A stretch of DNA of 64,000 nt from JAVJST01 sp965229715 (GTDB taxonomy: Bacteria > Pseudomonadota > Alphaproteobacteria > Rhodospirillales > Casp-alpha2): the NCBI GenBank assembly GCA_965229715.1, contig CBDDJL010000002.1, positions 2,108,001 through 2,172,000 of the forward strand, given 5' to 3'. The translations under genes were made by a program, and so were the position numbers. Each line of letters begins with the position of its first letter. Positions within the stretch are counted from its first letter, which is position 1. Below the pieces are notes generated by a model. The model saw only the letters and a program-made list of their open reading frames with translations. It did no database searches and was not told the DNA's origin. This document shows positions 55,026-62,795 of this stretch, in pieces.

Positions 55026-55430
55026 TCACTCGACATCGATATGGCCTGCCGCGAGATCGTCGATGATCGGGCATTCCGGACGGTCGTCGCCGTGGCATCG
55101 GTGGGACAGATCCTGCAACACGCGGCGAACCGTCATCATTTCCTCGATCCGGTCATCGAGCGCTGCGATGTGAGATTCGGCGAGTTTTTTGACCTCCGCG
55201 CTCGAGCGGTTGCTGTCATGCCACAACGTAAGCAGGTTGCCGATGTCTTTCAGCGGAAAGCCGAGCTTACGCGCCCGGTTTATAAATCGCAGGTTTTCCA
55301 CATCGTTTACGCCATAGTCGCGATAACCGTTGTCGCGCCTGTCGGGCGCCGGGATCAGACCGATTTCCTCATAGTAACGAATGGTTTTTGGTGAGATGCC
55401 GGAGGTTCGTGCAGCGTTACTGATGTTCAT
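55026..55430 (-). CDS. cueR: CueR-like copper-responsive MerR regulator
   Basis: A 134-residue MerR family protein: winged helix (NISNAARTSGISPKTIRYYEEIGLIPAPDRRDNGYRDYG), a dimerisation coiled coil (about 75-110) and a metal-binding loop with Cys112 and Cys120 in HRCHGDDRPECPI, the same spacing as the Cu(I)/Ag(I) ligands of E. coli CueR. Targets are usually copA or cueO, none of which is in the window, so it must act elsewhere or its partners lie outside. It is divergent from trpG across 211 bases without a clear gene. Confidence 0.88.
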   Translation of the reverse strand: MNISNAARTSGISPKTIRYYEEIGLIPAPDRRDNGYRDYGVNDVENLRFINRARKLGFPLKDIGNLLTLWHDSNRSSAEVKKLAESHIAALDDRIEEMMTVRRVLQDLSHRCHGDDRPECPIIDDLAAGHIDVE

Positions 55431-55641
55431 TGTCGACTGTCCTGATTAACTCGAATCGATGATTACAGCATACTGGAATGTTATGAGCAGGAAAACATCC
55501 ATGCGGTCGAGGTTACACGTTGCGAGTTCCTTGACGCTCGCTGTTCCCGATTGCATTGTGCGGTGGCGCTCTGGTGCAGTCACGGTGCTGACATCCGGCT
55601 ATTTCTGAAATAAGATTAATTTCGCTTCCTAAGTCATTGTC

Positions 55642-56229
55642 ATGTTTCTGTTAATCGACAACTACGACAGCTTTACGTACAATCTGTGGCATTACCTTGG
55701 CGAGCTCGGGGTGACGGTCGAGGTGCGCCGCAACGATGCGATCAGCGTCGCCGATGCGCTTGCCATGGGACCGGACGGTTTCGTCATCTCGCCGGGCCCG
55801 TGCGATCCGGATCAGGCGGGTATCTGTCTCGAACTCGTTGCCGCGGCGGCAGAGCGCCATATGCCGCTGATGGGTGTCTGTCTTGGCCACCAATCGATCG
55901 GTCAGGCGTTTGGCGCCACAATCGTGCGTGCGCCAGCGCCGATGCATGGCAAGCTGAGCGCCATTTCCCACGACAGTCGGGGCGTTTTTGCAGGTTTGCC
56001 CTCGCCGCTGACCGCGACCCGGTATCATTCCCTGACAATCGACCCTGAAACCGTGCCCGATTGCCTGGAAGTGACCGCGCGAAGCGAAGACGACGTGATT
56101 CAGGGCATTCGCCACCGCGAACTGCCGCTTCACGGCGTGCAGTTCCACCCCGAAAGTATCGAGTCGGAGCGCGGCCACGATATCCTTCGCAATTTCATCG
56201 ATATCTGCCGCCAGCCCGTTGCGGCGTGA
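55642..56229 (+). CDS. trpG: Anthranilate synthase component II (glutamine amidotransferase)
   Basis: Provides ammonia to TrpE. The 195 residues have the class I GATase triad: nucleophile cysteine in MGVCLGHQSIGQAFG, and His/Glu in LHGVQFHPESIESE; the start MFLLIDNYDSFTYNLWHYLGELG is typical. An equivalent PabA role (folate) is possible since only one copy is visible. It begins the trpGDC-moaC-moeA run. Confidence 0.96.
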   Translation: MFLLIDNYDSFTYNLWHYLGELGVTVEVRRNDAISVADALAMGPDGFVISPGPCDPDQAGICLELVAAAAERHMPLMGVCLGHQSIGQAFGATIVRAPAPMHGKLSAISHDSRGVFAGLPSPLTATRYHSLTIDPETVPDCLEVTARSEDDVIQGIRHRELPLHGVQFHPESIESERGHDILRNFIDICRQPVAA

Positions 56230-56252
56230 CCGGCGCGAACGAGGACACAGCC

Positions 56253-57272
56253 ATGAGCGACGCGATCAAGCCCTTTCTTGCCAAGGTCGCCGACCGTGCA
56301 ACATTGAGCGAGGACGAGGCAACCCAGGCGTTCGACATCATCATGTCGGGCGAAGCGACGCCAAGTCAGATCGGCGCCCTTCTGATGGGATTACGCGTCC
56401 GTGGCGAAACGGTCGACGAGATTACCGGTGCGGTGCGCACCATGCGTGCCAAGATGACGGCGGTCTCTGCACCGGAGAATGCCATCGATATTGTCGGCAC
56501 GGGCGGAGACGGCAGCGGCACGTACAACGTGTCGACCGCAACGGCGTTCGTCGTCGCCGGTTGCGGCATTCCGGTCGCCAAGCACGGCAACAAGGCGATG
56601 TCGTCGAAATCGGGCGCCGCTGACGTGCTCTCCGGCCTCGGCATCAACCTCGAAGCGGATATGGCGCTGGTCGAGGAAGCGATCCGCGATGCCGGTATCG
56701 GCTTCCTGTTCGCGCCGCGTCACCACAGCGCCATGCGCCATGTCGGGCCATCCCGCGTCGAAATGGGTGTGCGAACGATCTTCAATCTGCTCGGGCCGAT
56801 GTCCAATCCGGCGGGCGTGAAGCGCCAGTTCACCGGCGTTTTTTCTGCCGACTGGGTCGAGCCCATGGCCCAGGTGCTGGGTCGTTTGGGCAGCGAACGT
56901 GCCTGGATCGTTCACGGGCTCGACGGGCTCGACGAATTGACCACGACCGGCAAGTCGCTGGTTGCCGAACTCAAGGACGGCACTGTCTCGACGTTCGAGA
57001 TCGAACCGGCGGATGCCGGTCTCACTAACGCCTCGCCCAACGATCTGAAGGGTGGCACGCCGGAGGAGAATGCGGTAGCGCTCAAAGCGGTGCTCAACGG
57101 CGCACCAGGGCCGTATCGGGATATCGTCGTCTTCAATGCTGCGGCGTCGCTGATCGTTGCCGACGCGGCATCGGACCTCAAGGACGGCGTTGCCAAAGCA
57201 CAGGCAGCGATCGACGATGGCAAGGCGAAAGCCAGTCTCGATAAGCTTGTCGACATCACCAACAGGGACTGA
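56253..57272 (+). CDS. trpD: Anthranilate phosphoribosyltransferase
   Basis: Transfers phosphoribose from PRPP to anthranilate. The 339 residues include DIVGTGGDGSGTYNVSTATAFV, the PRPP loop KHGNKAMSSKSGAADVL and FLFAPRHHSAMRHVGPSR. The ATG at 56253 was chosen as the family-typical MSDAIKPFLAKVADR; a longer frame reads into trpG. It is 23 bases after trpG and 4 bases before trpC. Confidence 0.96.
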   Translation: MSDAIKPFLAKVADRATLSEDEATQAFDIIMSGEATPSQIGALLMGLRVRGETVDEITGAVRTMRAKMTAVSAPENAIDIVGTGGDGSGTYNVSTATAFVVAGCGIPVAKHGNKAMSSKSGAADVLSGLGINLEADMALVEEAIRDAGIGFLFAPRHHSAMRHVGPSRVEMGVRTIFNLLGPMSNPAGVKRQFTGVFSADWVEPMAQVLGRLGSERAWIVHGLDGLDELTTTGKSLVAELKDGTVSTFEIEPADAGLTNASPNDLKGGTPEENAVALKAVLNGAPGPYRDIVVFNAAASLIVADAASDLKDGVAKAQAAIDDGKAKASLDKLVDITNRD

Positions 57273-57276
57273 CGCA

Positions 57277-58101
57277 GTGTCTGATGTCCTGGCTGAAATC
57301 TGTGCGGCAAAACGGGATCACGTGCGCCAACACATGGAGCGCGTACCGCTGGTTGCCGTCGAGGCGCAGGCCCGCTCCGCGTCGGCAGGGCGGCCGTTTG
57401 CCGACGCGCTCGCGACGGCGGCGAATGCCGGGCGGTTCGGTCTGATCGCCGAAATCAAGAAGGCGTCGCCCTCGAAAGGACTGATCCGCGAGGATTTCAA
57501 CCCGGAAGCGTTGGCCCGCGCCTACGAAACCGCGGGCGCAACGTGCCTCTCCGTACTGACCGACGTGCCCTACTTTCAGGGCGAGGACGGATTTCTCAAA
57601 ATGGCGCGGGATGCGACGGCGCTTCCGGTGCTGCGCAAGGACTTCATGCTGGAGCCCTACCAGATCATCGAGTCCCGTGCGCTCGGCGCCGACTGCATTT
57701 TGCTGATCATGGCGGCCCTGGGCGACGACCAGGCGGCGGAACTGGAGGCCGTGGCCGTCGAGTACGGCATGGACGTGCTGATCGAAGTGCACGATAGCTT
57801 TGAGTTCGAGCGCGCGCTGAAGCTGGATAGCCGTCTGCTCGGCATCAACAACCGCAATCTCAAGACCCTCGAGGTCGATCTGGGGATCTCGGACGACATC
57901 CTGCCGCACATGCCCCATGATCGCATGGCGGTTGCCGAGAGCGGTCTTTCCGAGACCGCCGACCTGCAGCGCTTCTGGGATCTCGGGGCGCGGGCCTTCC
58001 TGGTCGGCGAGTCCCTAATGCGTCAGGATGACGTAGCGGAAGCGACGCGGGCATTGCTCGGCGACGGTCCCAACCGGATATCCGAGGCCGCTCTGGCATG
58101 A
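57277..58101 (+). CDS. trpC: Indole-3-glycerol-phosphate synthase
   Basis: Closes the indole ring. The 274-residue TIM barrel has LIAEIKKASPSKGLIREDFNP, the catalytic lysine region LPVLRKDFMLEPYQI, and GINNRNLKTLEVDL, VAESGLSETADLQRF near the end. The start is GTG at 57277; the previous in-frame ATG is inside trpD. The stop overlaps moaC by 4 bases (ATGA). Confidence 0.96.
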   Translation: MSDVLAEICAAKRDHVRQHMERVPLVAVEAQARSASAGRPFADALATAANAGRFGLIAEIKKASPSKGLIREDFNPEALARAYETAGATCLSVLTDVPYFQGEDGFLKMARDATALPVLRKDFMLEPYQIIESRALGADCILLIMAALGDDQAAELEAVAVEYGMDVLIEVHDSFEFERALKLDSRLLGINNRNLKTLEVDLGISDDILPHMPHDRMAVAESGLSETADLQRFWDLGARAFLVGESLMRQDDVAEATRALLGDGPNRISEAALA

Positions 58102-58577
58102 GCGACGATCTCACCCACATCGACGCCGACGGCAACGCCGTCATGGTCGACGTCTCGGAAAAACCCGCAACCGACCGGACGGCGACCGCCCGTGGCAGTA
58201 TCTACATGCAGCCCGAAACCCTTGCCCGGATTGAAGCCGGCGGCATCAAGAAAGGCGACGTGCTGGGCGTCGCGCAACTGGCTGGGATCATGGGCGCGAA
58301 GCGCACGCCTGATCTGATCCCGCTCTGTCATCCGCTCAGCCTGTCATCGGTGAAAGTAACGCTCAGCGCGAATCCGGACCGAAACGCGGTCGATGTCGAG
58401 GCAACCTGCCGACTGACCGGTGCGACGGGGGTCGAAATGGAAGCGTTGACGGCGGTCAGCGTGGCCGCGCTCACCGTTTACGATATGTGCAAGGCCATCG
58501 ACCGCGGTATGAGAATCGGCGATATCCGCCTGGTACACAAGTCCGGCGGCAAGTCGGGCGTCTTCGAGGCCGAGTGA
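58098..58577 (+). CDS. moaC: Cyclic pyranopterin monophosphate synthase
   Basis: Second enzyme of molybdenum cofactor synthesis with MoaA. The 159 residues show HIDADGNAVMVDVSEKPATDRTATARG at the start, KKGDVLGVAQLAGIMGAKRTPDLIPLCHPL and GVEMEALTAVSVAALTVYDMCKAIDR; these carry the active-site His and Lys region. The moaC-moeA-lexA neighbourhood after trpC is typical of alphaproteobacteria. Confidence 0.96.
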   Translation: MSDDLTHIDADGNAVMVDVSEKPATDRTATARGSIYMQPETLARIEAGGIKKGDVLGVAQLAGIMGAKRTPDLIPLCHPLSLSSVKVTLSANPDRNAVDVEATCRLTGATGVEMEALTAVSVAALTVYDMCKAIDRGMRIGDIRLVHKSGGKSGVFEAE

Positions 58578-59791
58578 TGTTGTCGGTCGCCGAGGCGCTG
58601 GACCGTGTTCTGGCGCCGCTGACGGCCATCGGCCACGAACAGGTATCCCTCGGCGAGGCCCACGGCCGCGTTCTGGCCGTCGATGTTGTTTCCCGACTGT
58701 CTCATCCGCCCGCGCCGGTCTCGGCGATGGACGGTTATGCTGTGCGTGCGGCCGACATCGCCGGGCCGCCGGTGGATCTTGCGGTCGCAGGCGAATCCCG
58801 CGCTGGCGCCCGTTTCGACGGCGTGGTCGATGCCGGACGGGCGGTTCGCATCTTCACGGGCGCGGTCGTGCCCGAGGGCGCGGATGCCATCGTCATTCAG
58901 GAAGACACCGAGCGAAACGGCGATTCCGTGCGTGTCTTGGAAGGCGTCGCCGCCGGAACGTTTATCCGCGATGCCGGGCTTGATATCCGCGAGGGCGACG
59001 TACTTGTCCACGCCGGTCGACGGCTCACGGCGCGCGATCTCGGTGTTATCGCCTCTGGTAATCATGCCGAAGTGACGGTGTACCGGCGGCCAAGGATTGC
59101 CATTCTTGCGACTGGCGACGAACTGGTGATGCCAGGCGGGGAGATCGGTCCGGACCAGATTGTCAGCTCCAATAGCGTTGCCCTTGCCGGTTTCGTCACG
59201 GCTCTGGGCGGTGCGCCCGTGTCGCTGGGGATTGCGCGGGATACCGCCGAATCGCTGAAAGAGCGGCTAAGCGGGCTCGGCGACGCCGATATGCTGGTCA
59301 CGATCGGCGGCGCGTCTGTCGGCGACTACGATCTCGTCGCATCGACGCTTGGCTCGGAGGGCCTTAAGCTCGACTTTCACAAGGTTGCCATGCGGCCTGG
59401 AAAACCCCTCATTTCCGGTACGTTCGGTGGTGTTCCGATGCTCGGACTGCCGGGCAATCCGGTCTCGGTCGGCGTTACCAGTTGTCTATTCCTGACCCCC
59501 GCCGTCGGTGTCCTTTCCGGTGTCGGACCGGTGGGCCCTGAGATCGTAAAAGCCAGGTTGGGTTGCAATCTCGGACCCAACGACCGGCGTCAGGACTATC
59601 TTCGCTCACGCCTGGAGCGACGCCCGGAAGGCGATCTCGTCGCGATCCCGTTCGACCGTCAGGACAGTGCCATGCTGGCAGCCTTTGCCCGCGCGGACGG
59701 CCTCGTTCTGCGGCCGCCGCATGCGCCGGCAGCCGCAGCCGGCAGCGATGTCGACGTGGTCCTGTTTCCCGGCGGACCGACGGCTTTCTGA
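58577..59791 (+). CDS. moeA: Molybdopterin molybdenumtransferase MoeA
   Basis: Inserts molybdate into adenylated molybdopterin. The 404 residues include HPPAPVSAMDGYAVRAADI, RIFTGAVVPEGADAIVIQED, the MoCF-binding SVGDYDLVASTL and LGLPGNPVSVGV. Its ATG shares one base with the moaC stop (TGATG), so translation is coupled. The domain order (MoeA_N, MoCF, MoeA_C) is complete. Confidence 0.95.
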   Translation: MLSVAEALDRVLAPLTAIGHEQVSLGEAHGRVLAVDVVSRLSHPPAPVSAMDGYAVRAADIAGPPVDLAVAGESRAGARFDGVVDAGRAVRIFTGAVVPEGADAIVIQEDTERNGDSVRVLEGVAAGTFIRDAGLDIREGDVLVHAGRRLTARDLGVIASGNHAEVTVYRRPRIAILATGDELVMPGGEIGPDQIVSSNSVALAGFVTALGGAPVSLGIARDTAESLKERLSGLGDADMLVTIGGASVGDYDLVASTLGSEGLKLDFHKVAMRPGKPLISGTFGGVPMLGLPGNPVSVGVTSCLFLTPAVGVLSGVGPVGPEIVKARLGCNLGPNDRRQDYLRSRLERRPEGDLVAIPFDRQDSAMLAAFARADGLVLRPPHAPAAAAGSDVDVVLFPGGPTAF

Positions 59792-59812
59792 TCGCGCCGC
59801 GATCGCAACATC

Positions 59813-59841
59813 TTGACGTCACAATAGAACTAAAGTAGAAC
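59813..59841 (+). promoter_or_regulatory. lexA promoter with SOS box
   Basis: GAACTAAAGTAGAAC (59827-59841) is an exact alphaproteobacterial LexA box (GAAC-N7-GAAC). It overlaps the spacer and -10 of a candidate promoter: TTGACG (59813-59818) and TAGAAC (59836-59841), 17 bases apart. LexA bound here would block its own promoter, the usual autoregulation. Confidence 0.75.
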
Positions 59842-59891
59842 ATTTTGCATGTTGCGCATTTGTTCTATCTCATTTTGCGAGGATTTTCGAC

Positions 59892-60593
59892 ATGCTGACC
59901 CGAAAACAGCACGATCTCCTGATTTTCATCGCCGACCGGCTCGGTGAAACCGGGGTTCCCCCCTCCTTCGACGAAATGAAGGAAGCACTCGGTCTGAAAT
60001 CGAAATCCGGTATTCACCGGTTGATCACGGGGCTTGAGGAGCGCGGGTTCATCCGTCGGTTACCGCACCGAGCCCGGGCCCTCGAGGTTTTACGGTTGCC
60101 GGAGGATCGTTTACCGGCCCCATCGGTGACGGCCATCGAGGATACGAACGACAGCAACGTGATCCAAGGCGATTTTCGCCAGCGCCGCGATACTGGCGAC
60201 AGCGGACAGGAAAGCGTTTCGTTGCCGCTGTACGGCAAGATTGCTGCCGGCACGCCGATCGAAGCCCTGCAGGACCCGTCCCGCTTCGTCGATGTTCCGC
60301 CGTCGATGCTCGGCGGCAGCGACCGCTACGCGCTGGAGATTGAGGGCGATTCGATGATCGAGGCCGGTATTCACGATGGTGATACGGTCGTTATCGAGCG
60401 CTGCAGCCGGGCCGACAACGGCACCATTGTCGTTGCCCTCGTCGACAATGAGGAAGCGACCCTCAAGCGGATCAGGGTCCGCGGTCAGTCGGTCGCGTTG
60501 GAGCCCGCAAATCCGGCTTATGAAACCCGTATCTGCGGTCCCGACCAGGTCAAGGTTCAGGGCCGGCTTGTCGGGTTAATCCGCGAATACTGA
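59892..60593 (+). CDS. lexA: SOS repressor LexA
   Basis: Represses DNA damage genes until RecA stimulates its self-cleavage. The 233 residues have the N-terminal winged helix (LTRKQHDLLIFIADRLGETGVPPSFDEMKEALGLKSKSGIHR) and the C-terminal S24 protease domain with the cleavage site Ala119-Gly120, Ser154 in EGDSMIEAG and Lys192 in ATLKRIR. The linker is longer than in E. coli. Its start ATG lies 50 bases after an SOS box. The 3' end overlaps comEC by 18 bases. Confidence 0.96.
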   Translation: MLTRKQHDLLIFIADRLGETGVPPSFDEMKEALGLKSKSGIHRLITGLEERGFIRRLPHRARALEVLRLPEDRLPAPSVTAIEDTNDSNVIQGDFRQRRDTGDSGQESVSLPLYGKIAAGTPIEALQDPSRFVDVPPSMLGGSDRYALEIEGDSMIEAGIHDGDTVVIERCSRADNGTIVVALVDNEEATLKRIRVRGQSVALEPANPAYETRICGPDQVKVQGRLVGLIREY

Positions 60594-62684
60594 GCGATCA
60601 TCACTTCCTGCGGCGCCGGATACGGTCCACGGTCGTCTACCGAGAAACGCCGAAACCGTCGACACTTCGATCCGCCCTTCCGTCAGAATGGAGACCGTTA
60701 TGCCGCCGGTGCGGTGCAGATCGAAGCGGTCGACGACGTGCGCGGGGCCGGGACAAGCGCGACGGATCGGAAATGTCGCGATCAGAATGTCCGCGTCCCA
60801 GCAGTCTTCGATGAGGCCGCCTTCATACCAGAGAATGCTGACAATGCGGCCGTGACGCGATAGACGGCAGCCTGTGAAATCGCAATCCCGTCGATCGGTC
60901 CCCTTGTGTGCCGATCCGAGTCCGCTGGCGCGCAGCAGAGCCGTCCGCTCGAAGCGGTATCGTCGGCTCTCCGGGCCAAGCACGTGCATTTGTCCGTTTT
61001 CGCGCCAGAGCGCAACACCGCCGTCATGCGTGACGAACAGGTCGGGTTTCGGCGCCGTCATTGCGAAAACCAACGCAGACATGGCAATTGGGGCCGACAA
61101 CCATCGCATCACGCCCCGTCCGATGCAAAGCAGCAGACCTGCAGCCGTTACGGACAGGATGAAGCCGTCGCTCAACGTTCCTGTCAGGAGTATCGCGTTG
61201 GGCAGTGCCGATATGCTGCGGGCGACGTCGAGGACGATGCCGATACCCGCTCCCATGACGGCAAGCGGCGTTTCTTCGATGCCGAACGGCATAGCGAGCA
61301 ACGCGGTCAGCCCGCTCGGCAGAATCCAAAGCCCGGTCATCGGCACGGCGATAAGGTTTGCGGGCAGCCCGAAGAGCGCGGACTGGTTGAAGTGATACAG
61401 CGCAAACGGCGCCGTTGCGGTCCCGGCAATCAGCGTCGACAACCCAACGCCGGTGAGATACCCGGCCATCCGGCGAACCATACCGGCGCCAGGCGGAAAC
61501 CACGTCCTGAAACGGGGGCCGAGACGCTCATAGGACGTGACCAGCGCGACGACGGCGGCAAACGACATCTGAAAACCGGCGCCGACGAGCGCATGCGGCT
61601 GCCACAGCAAGATGGCGATCGCAGCCCAGGCGACCAGTCTGAGCGTCATGGCGCGGCGGTCGATCATCACAGCCGTCATGAAAAATGCGGCCATGATGAA
61701 GGCCCGCTGCGTCGGCACCGATGCCCCGGCAAGCAGCATATACGCCAGCGCACCGACCAGCGATGCCGCCGCTGCCCACTTTTTGATCGGATAATGGAGC
61801 GCCATGCCGGGTACTGCGGCGAGGACCGCTCGGACAGTGAAAAAAATGAACCCTGTCACCAGACCGACGTGGAGACCCGAAATGGCCAACAGGTGCGCAA
61901 GCCCGGAATCGCGCATCGCCTCAGTCGCAGACTTCGGAATGGCGGCGCGAAAACCGGTCAGAAGCGCCGCCGCCACAGTGCCCTGCTCGCCCGGCAGCGT
62001 CGATATGATCCGCTGGGCTACGGTCTGGCGAAGGCCTTCGATCCCGTCACCGAACCGCCACACGAAGCCCGTATTCCGGCCGCCATCGATCACTGTCGGT
62101 GCGCCGAAACTGAAGCCGGTTGCACCGAGGCCCTGAAAATAAGCATGCCGACGGAAATCGAACCCGTTCGGATAAATCGGCGACGATGGCGGCGATAGCT
62201 TTGCCGTGACCCTCACCCAATCGCCGGGTCGAATGTTGGCGGCTGCACTCGCCCGGCTGGTGACGCGGACGCGTCCGGGCGTCTCCCATTGCTCAAGACG
62301 TGAAAGTCGCACGTCCGTCAGCGTCAGGCGAGCGCCCGATGCCAGCGGTTCGGCGGTGACGACCCTGCCGGTGACGGTTAACGGGCCGCGCTCGCGATCG
62401 AGAAACCGCGTGTCCAAAGCCCGGGTTTCGACTGCCGCAGCGACGAACCCGACCATGCTTGCGACACATGCGATGAGACCCAGCATGATCCCGTAACGGT
62501 GCCGGAAATGGAAGGCGGCGAACGATACGGTCAATAGCGCGATCAAGACCGGCCAAACCGGCGGCTCTGTCGGTAGCGCAAAATAGACAGCGACCCCGCT
62601 GCCGACGAACATCGGTAGCCACAACGCAAACCTTCCCGGTTCAGGCTGCGACAGCATTTCCCACCATTCAATATTCAATCTCAA
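60576..62684 (-). CDS. ComEC/Rec2-type DNA uptake channel protein
   Basis: A 702-residue membrane protein. The N-terminal DUF4131 region with membrane helices and an OB-like part (about 20-205) is followed by the Competence domain (LLTGFRAAIPKSATEAMRDSGLAHLLAISGLHVGLVTGF, about 240-530). The final 150 residues do not show the zinc motifs (HxHxDH) of the metallo-beta-lactamase domain found in Bacillus ComEC, which is frequent in alphaproteobacteria. Placement between lexA and gltX is conserved in the class. Whether the host is transformable is not known. Confidence 0.86.
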   Translation of the reverse strand: MRLNIEWWEMLSQPEPGRFALWLPMFVGSGVAVYFALPTEPPVWPVLIALLTVSFAAFHFRHRYGIMLGLIACVASMVGFVAAAVETRALDTRFLDRERGPLTVTGRVVTAEPLASGARLTLTDVRLSRLEQWETPGRVRVTSRASAAANIRPGDWVRVTAKLSPPSSPIYPNGFDFRRHAYFQGLGATGFSFGAPTVIDGGRNTGFVWRFGDGIEGLRQTVAQRIISTLPGEQGTVAAALLTGFRAAIPKSATEAMRDSGLAHLLAISGLHVGLVTGFIFFTVRAVLAAVPGMALHYPIKKWAAAASLVGALAYMLLAGASVPTQRAFIMAAFFMTAVMIDRRAMTLRLVAWAAIAILLWQPHALVGAGFQMSFAAVVALVTSYERLGPRFRTWFPPGAGMVRRMAGYLTGVGLSTLIAGTATAPFALYHFNQSALFGLPANLIAVPMTGLWILPSGLTALLAMPFGIEETPLAVMGAGIGIVLDVARSISALPNAILLTGTLSDGFILSVTAAGLLLCIGRGVMRWLSAPIAMSALVFAMTAPKPDLFVTHDGGVALWRENGQMHVLGPESRRYRFERTALLRASGLGSAHKGTDRRDCDFTGCRLSRHGRIVSILWYEGGLIEDCWDADILIATFPIRRACPGPAHVVDRFDLHRTGGITVSILTEGRIEVSTVSAFLGRRPWTVSGAAGSDDRSVFAD

Positions 62685-62795
62685 GATCCCGCGTCGCTCC
62701 CGATCGTCAGCCCGGCTTGTCGCTGGCGTTTTGCTGCAAGTATGCTACTTGTTGCGCCCGAATTCGCGTTTTTTCAGTTATCTCCAAGGATTTAC

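Noticed and set aside
55493..55612. A short frame before trpG that might be a Trp leader peptide
   Set aside because: It has only one Trp codon in about 36 and no terminator-antiterminator hairpin pair, so it does not look like an attenuator.
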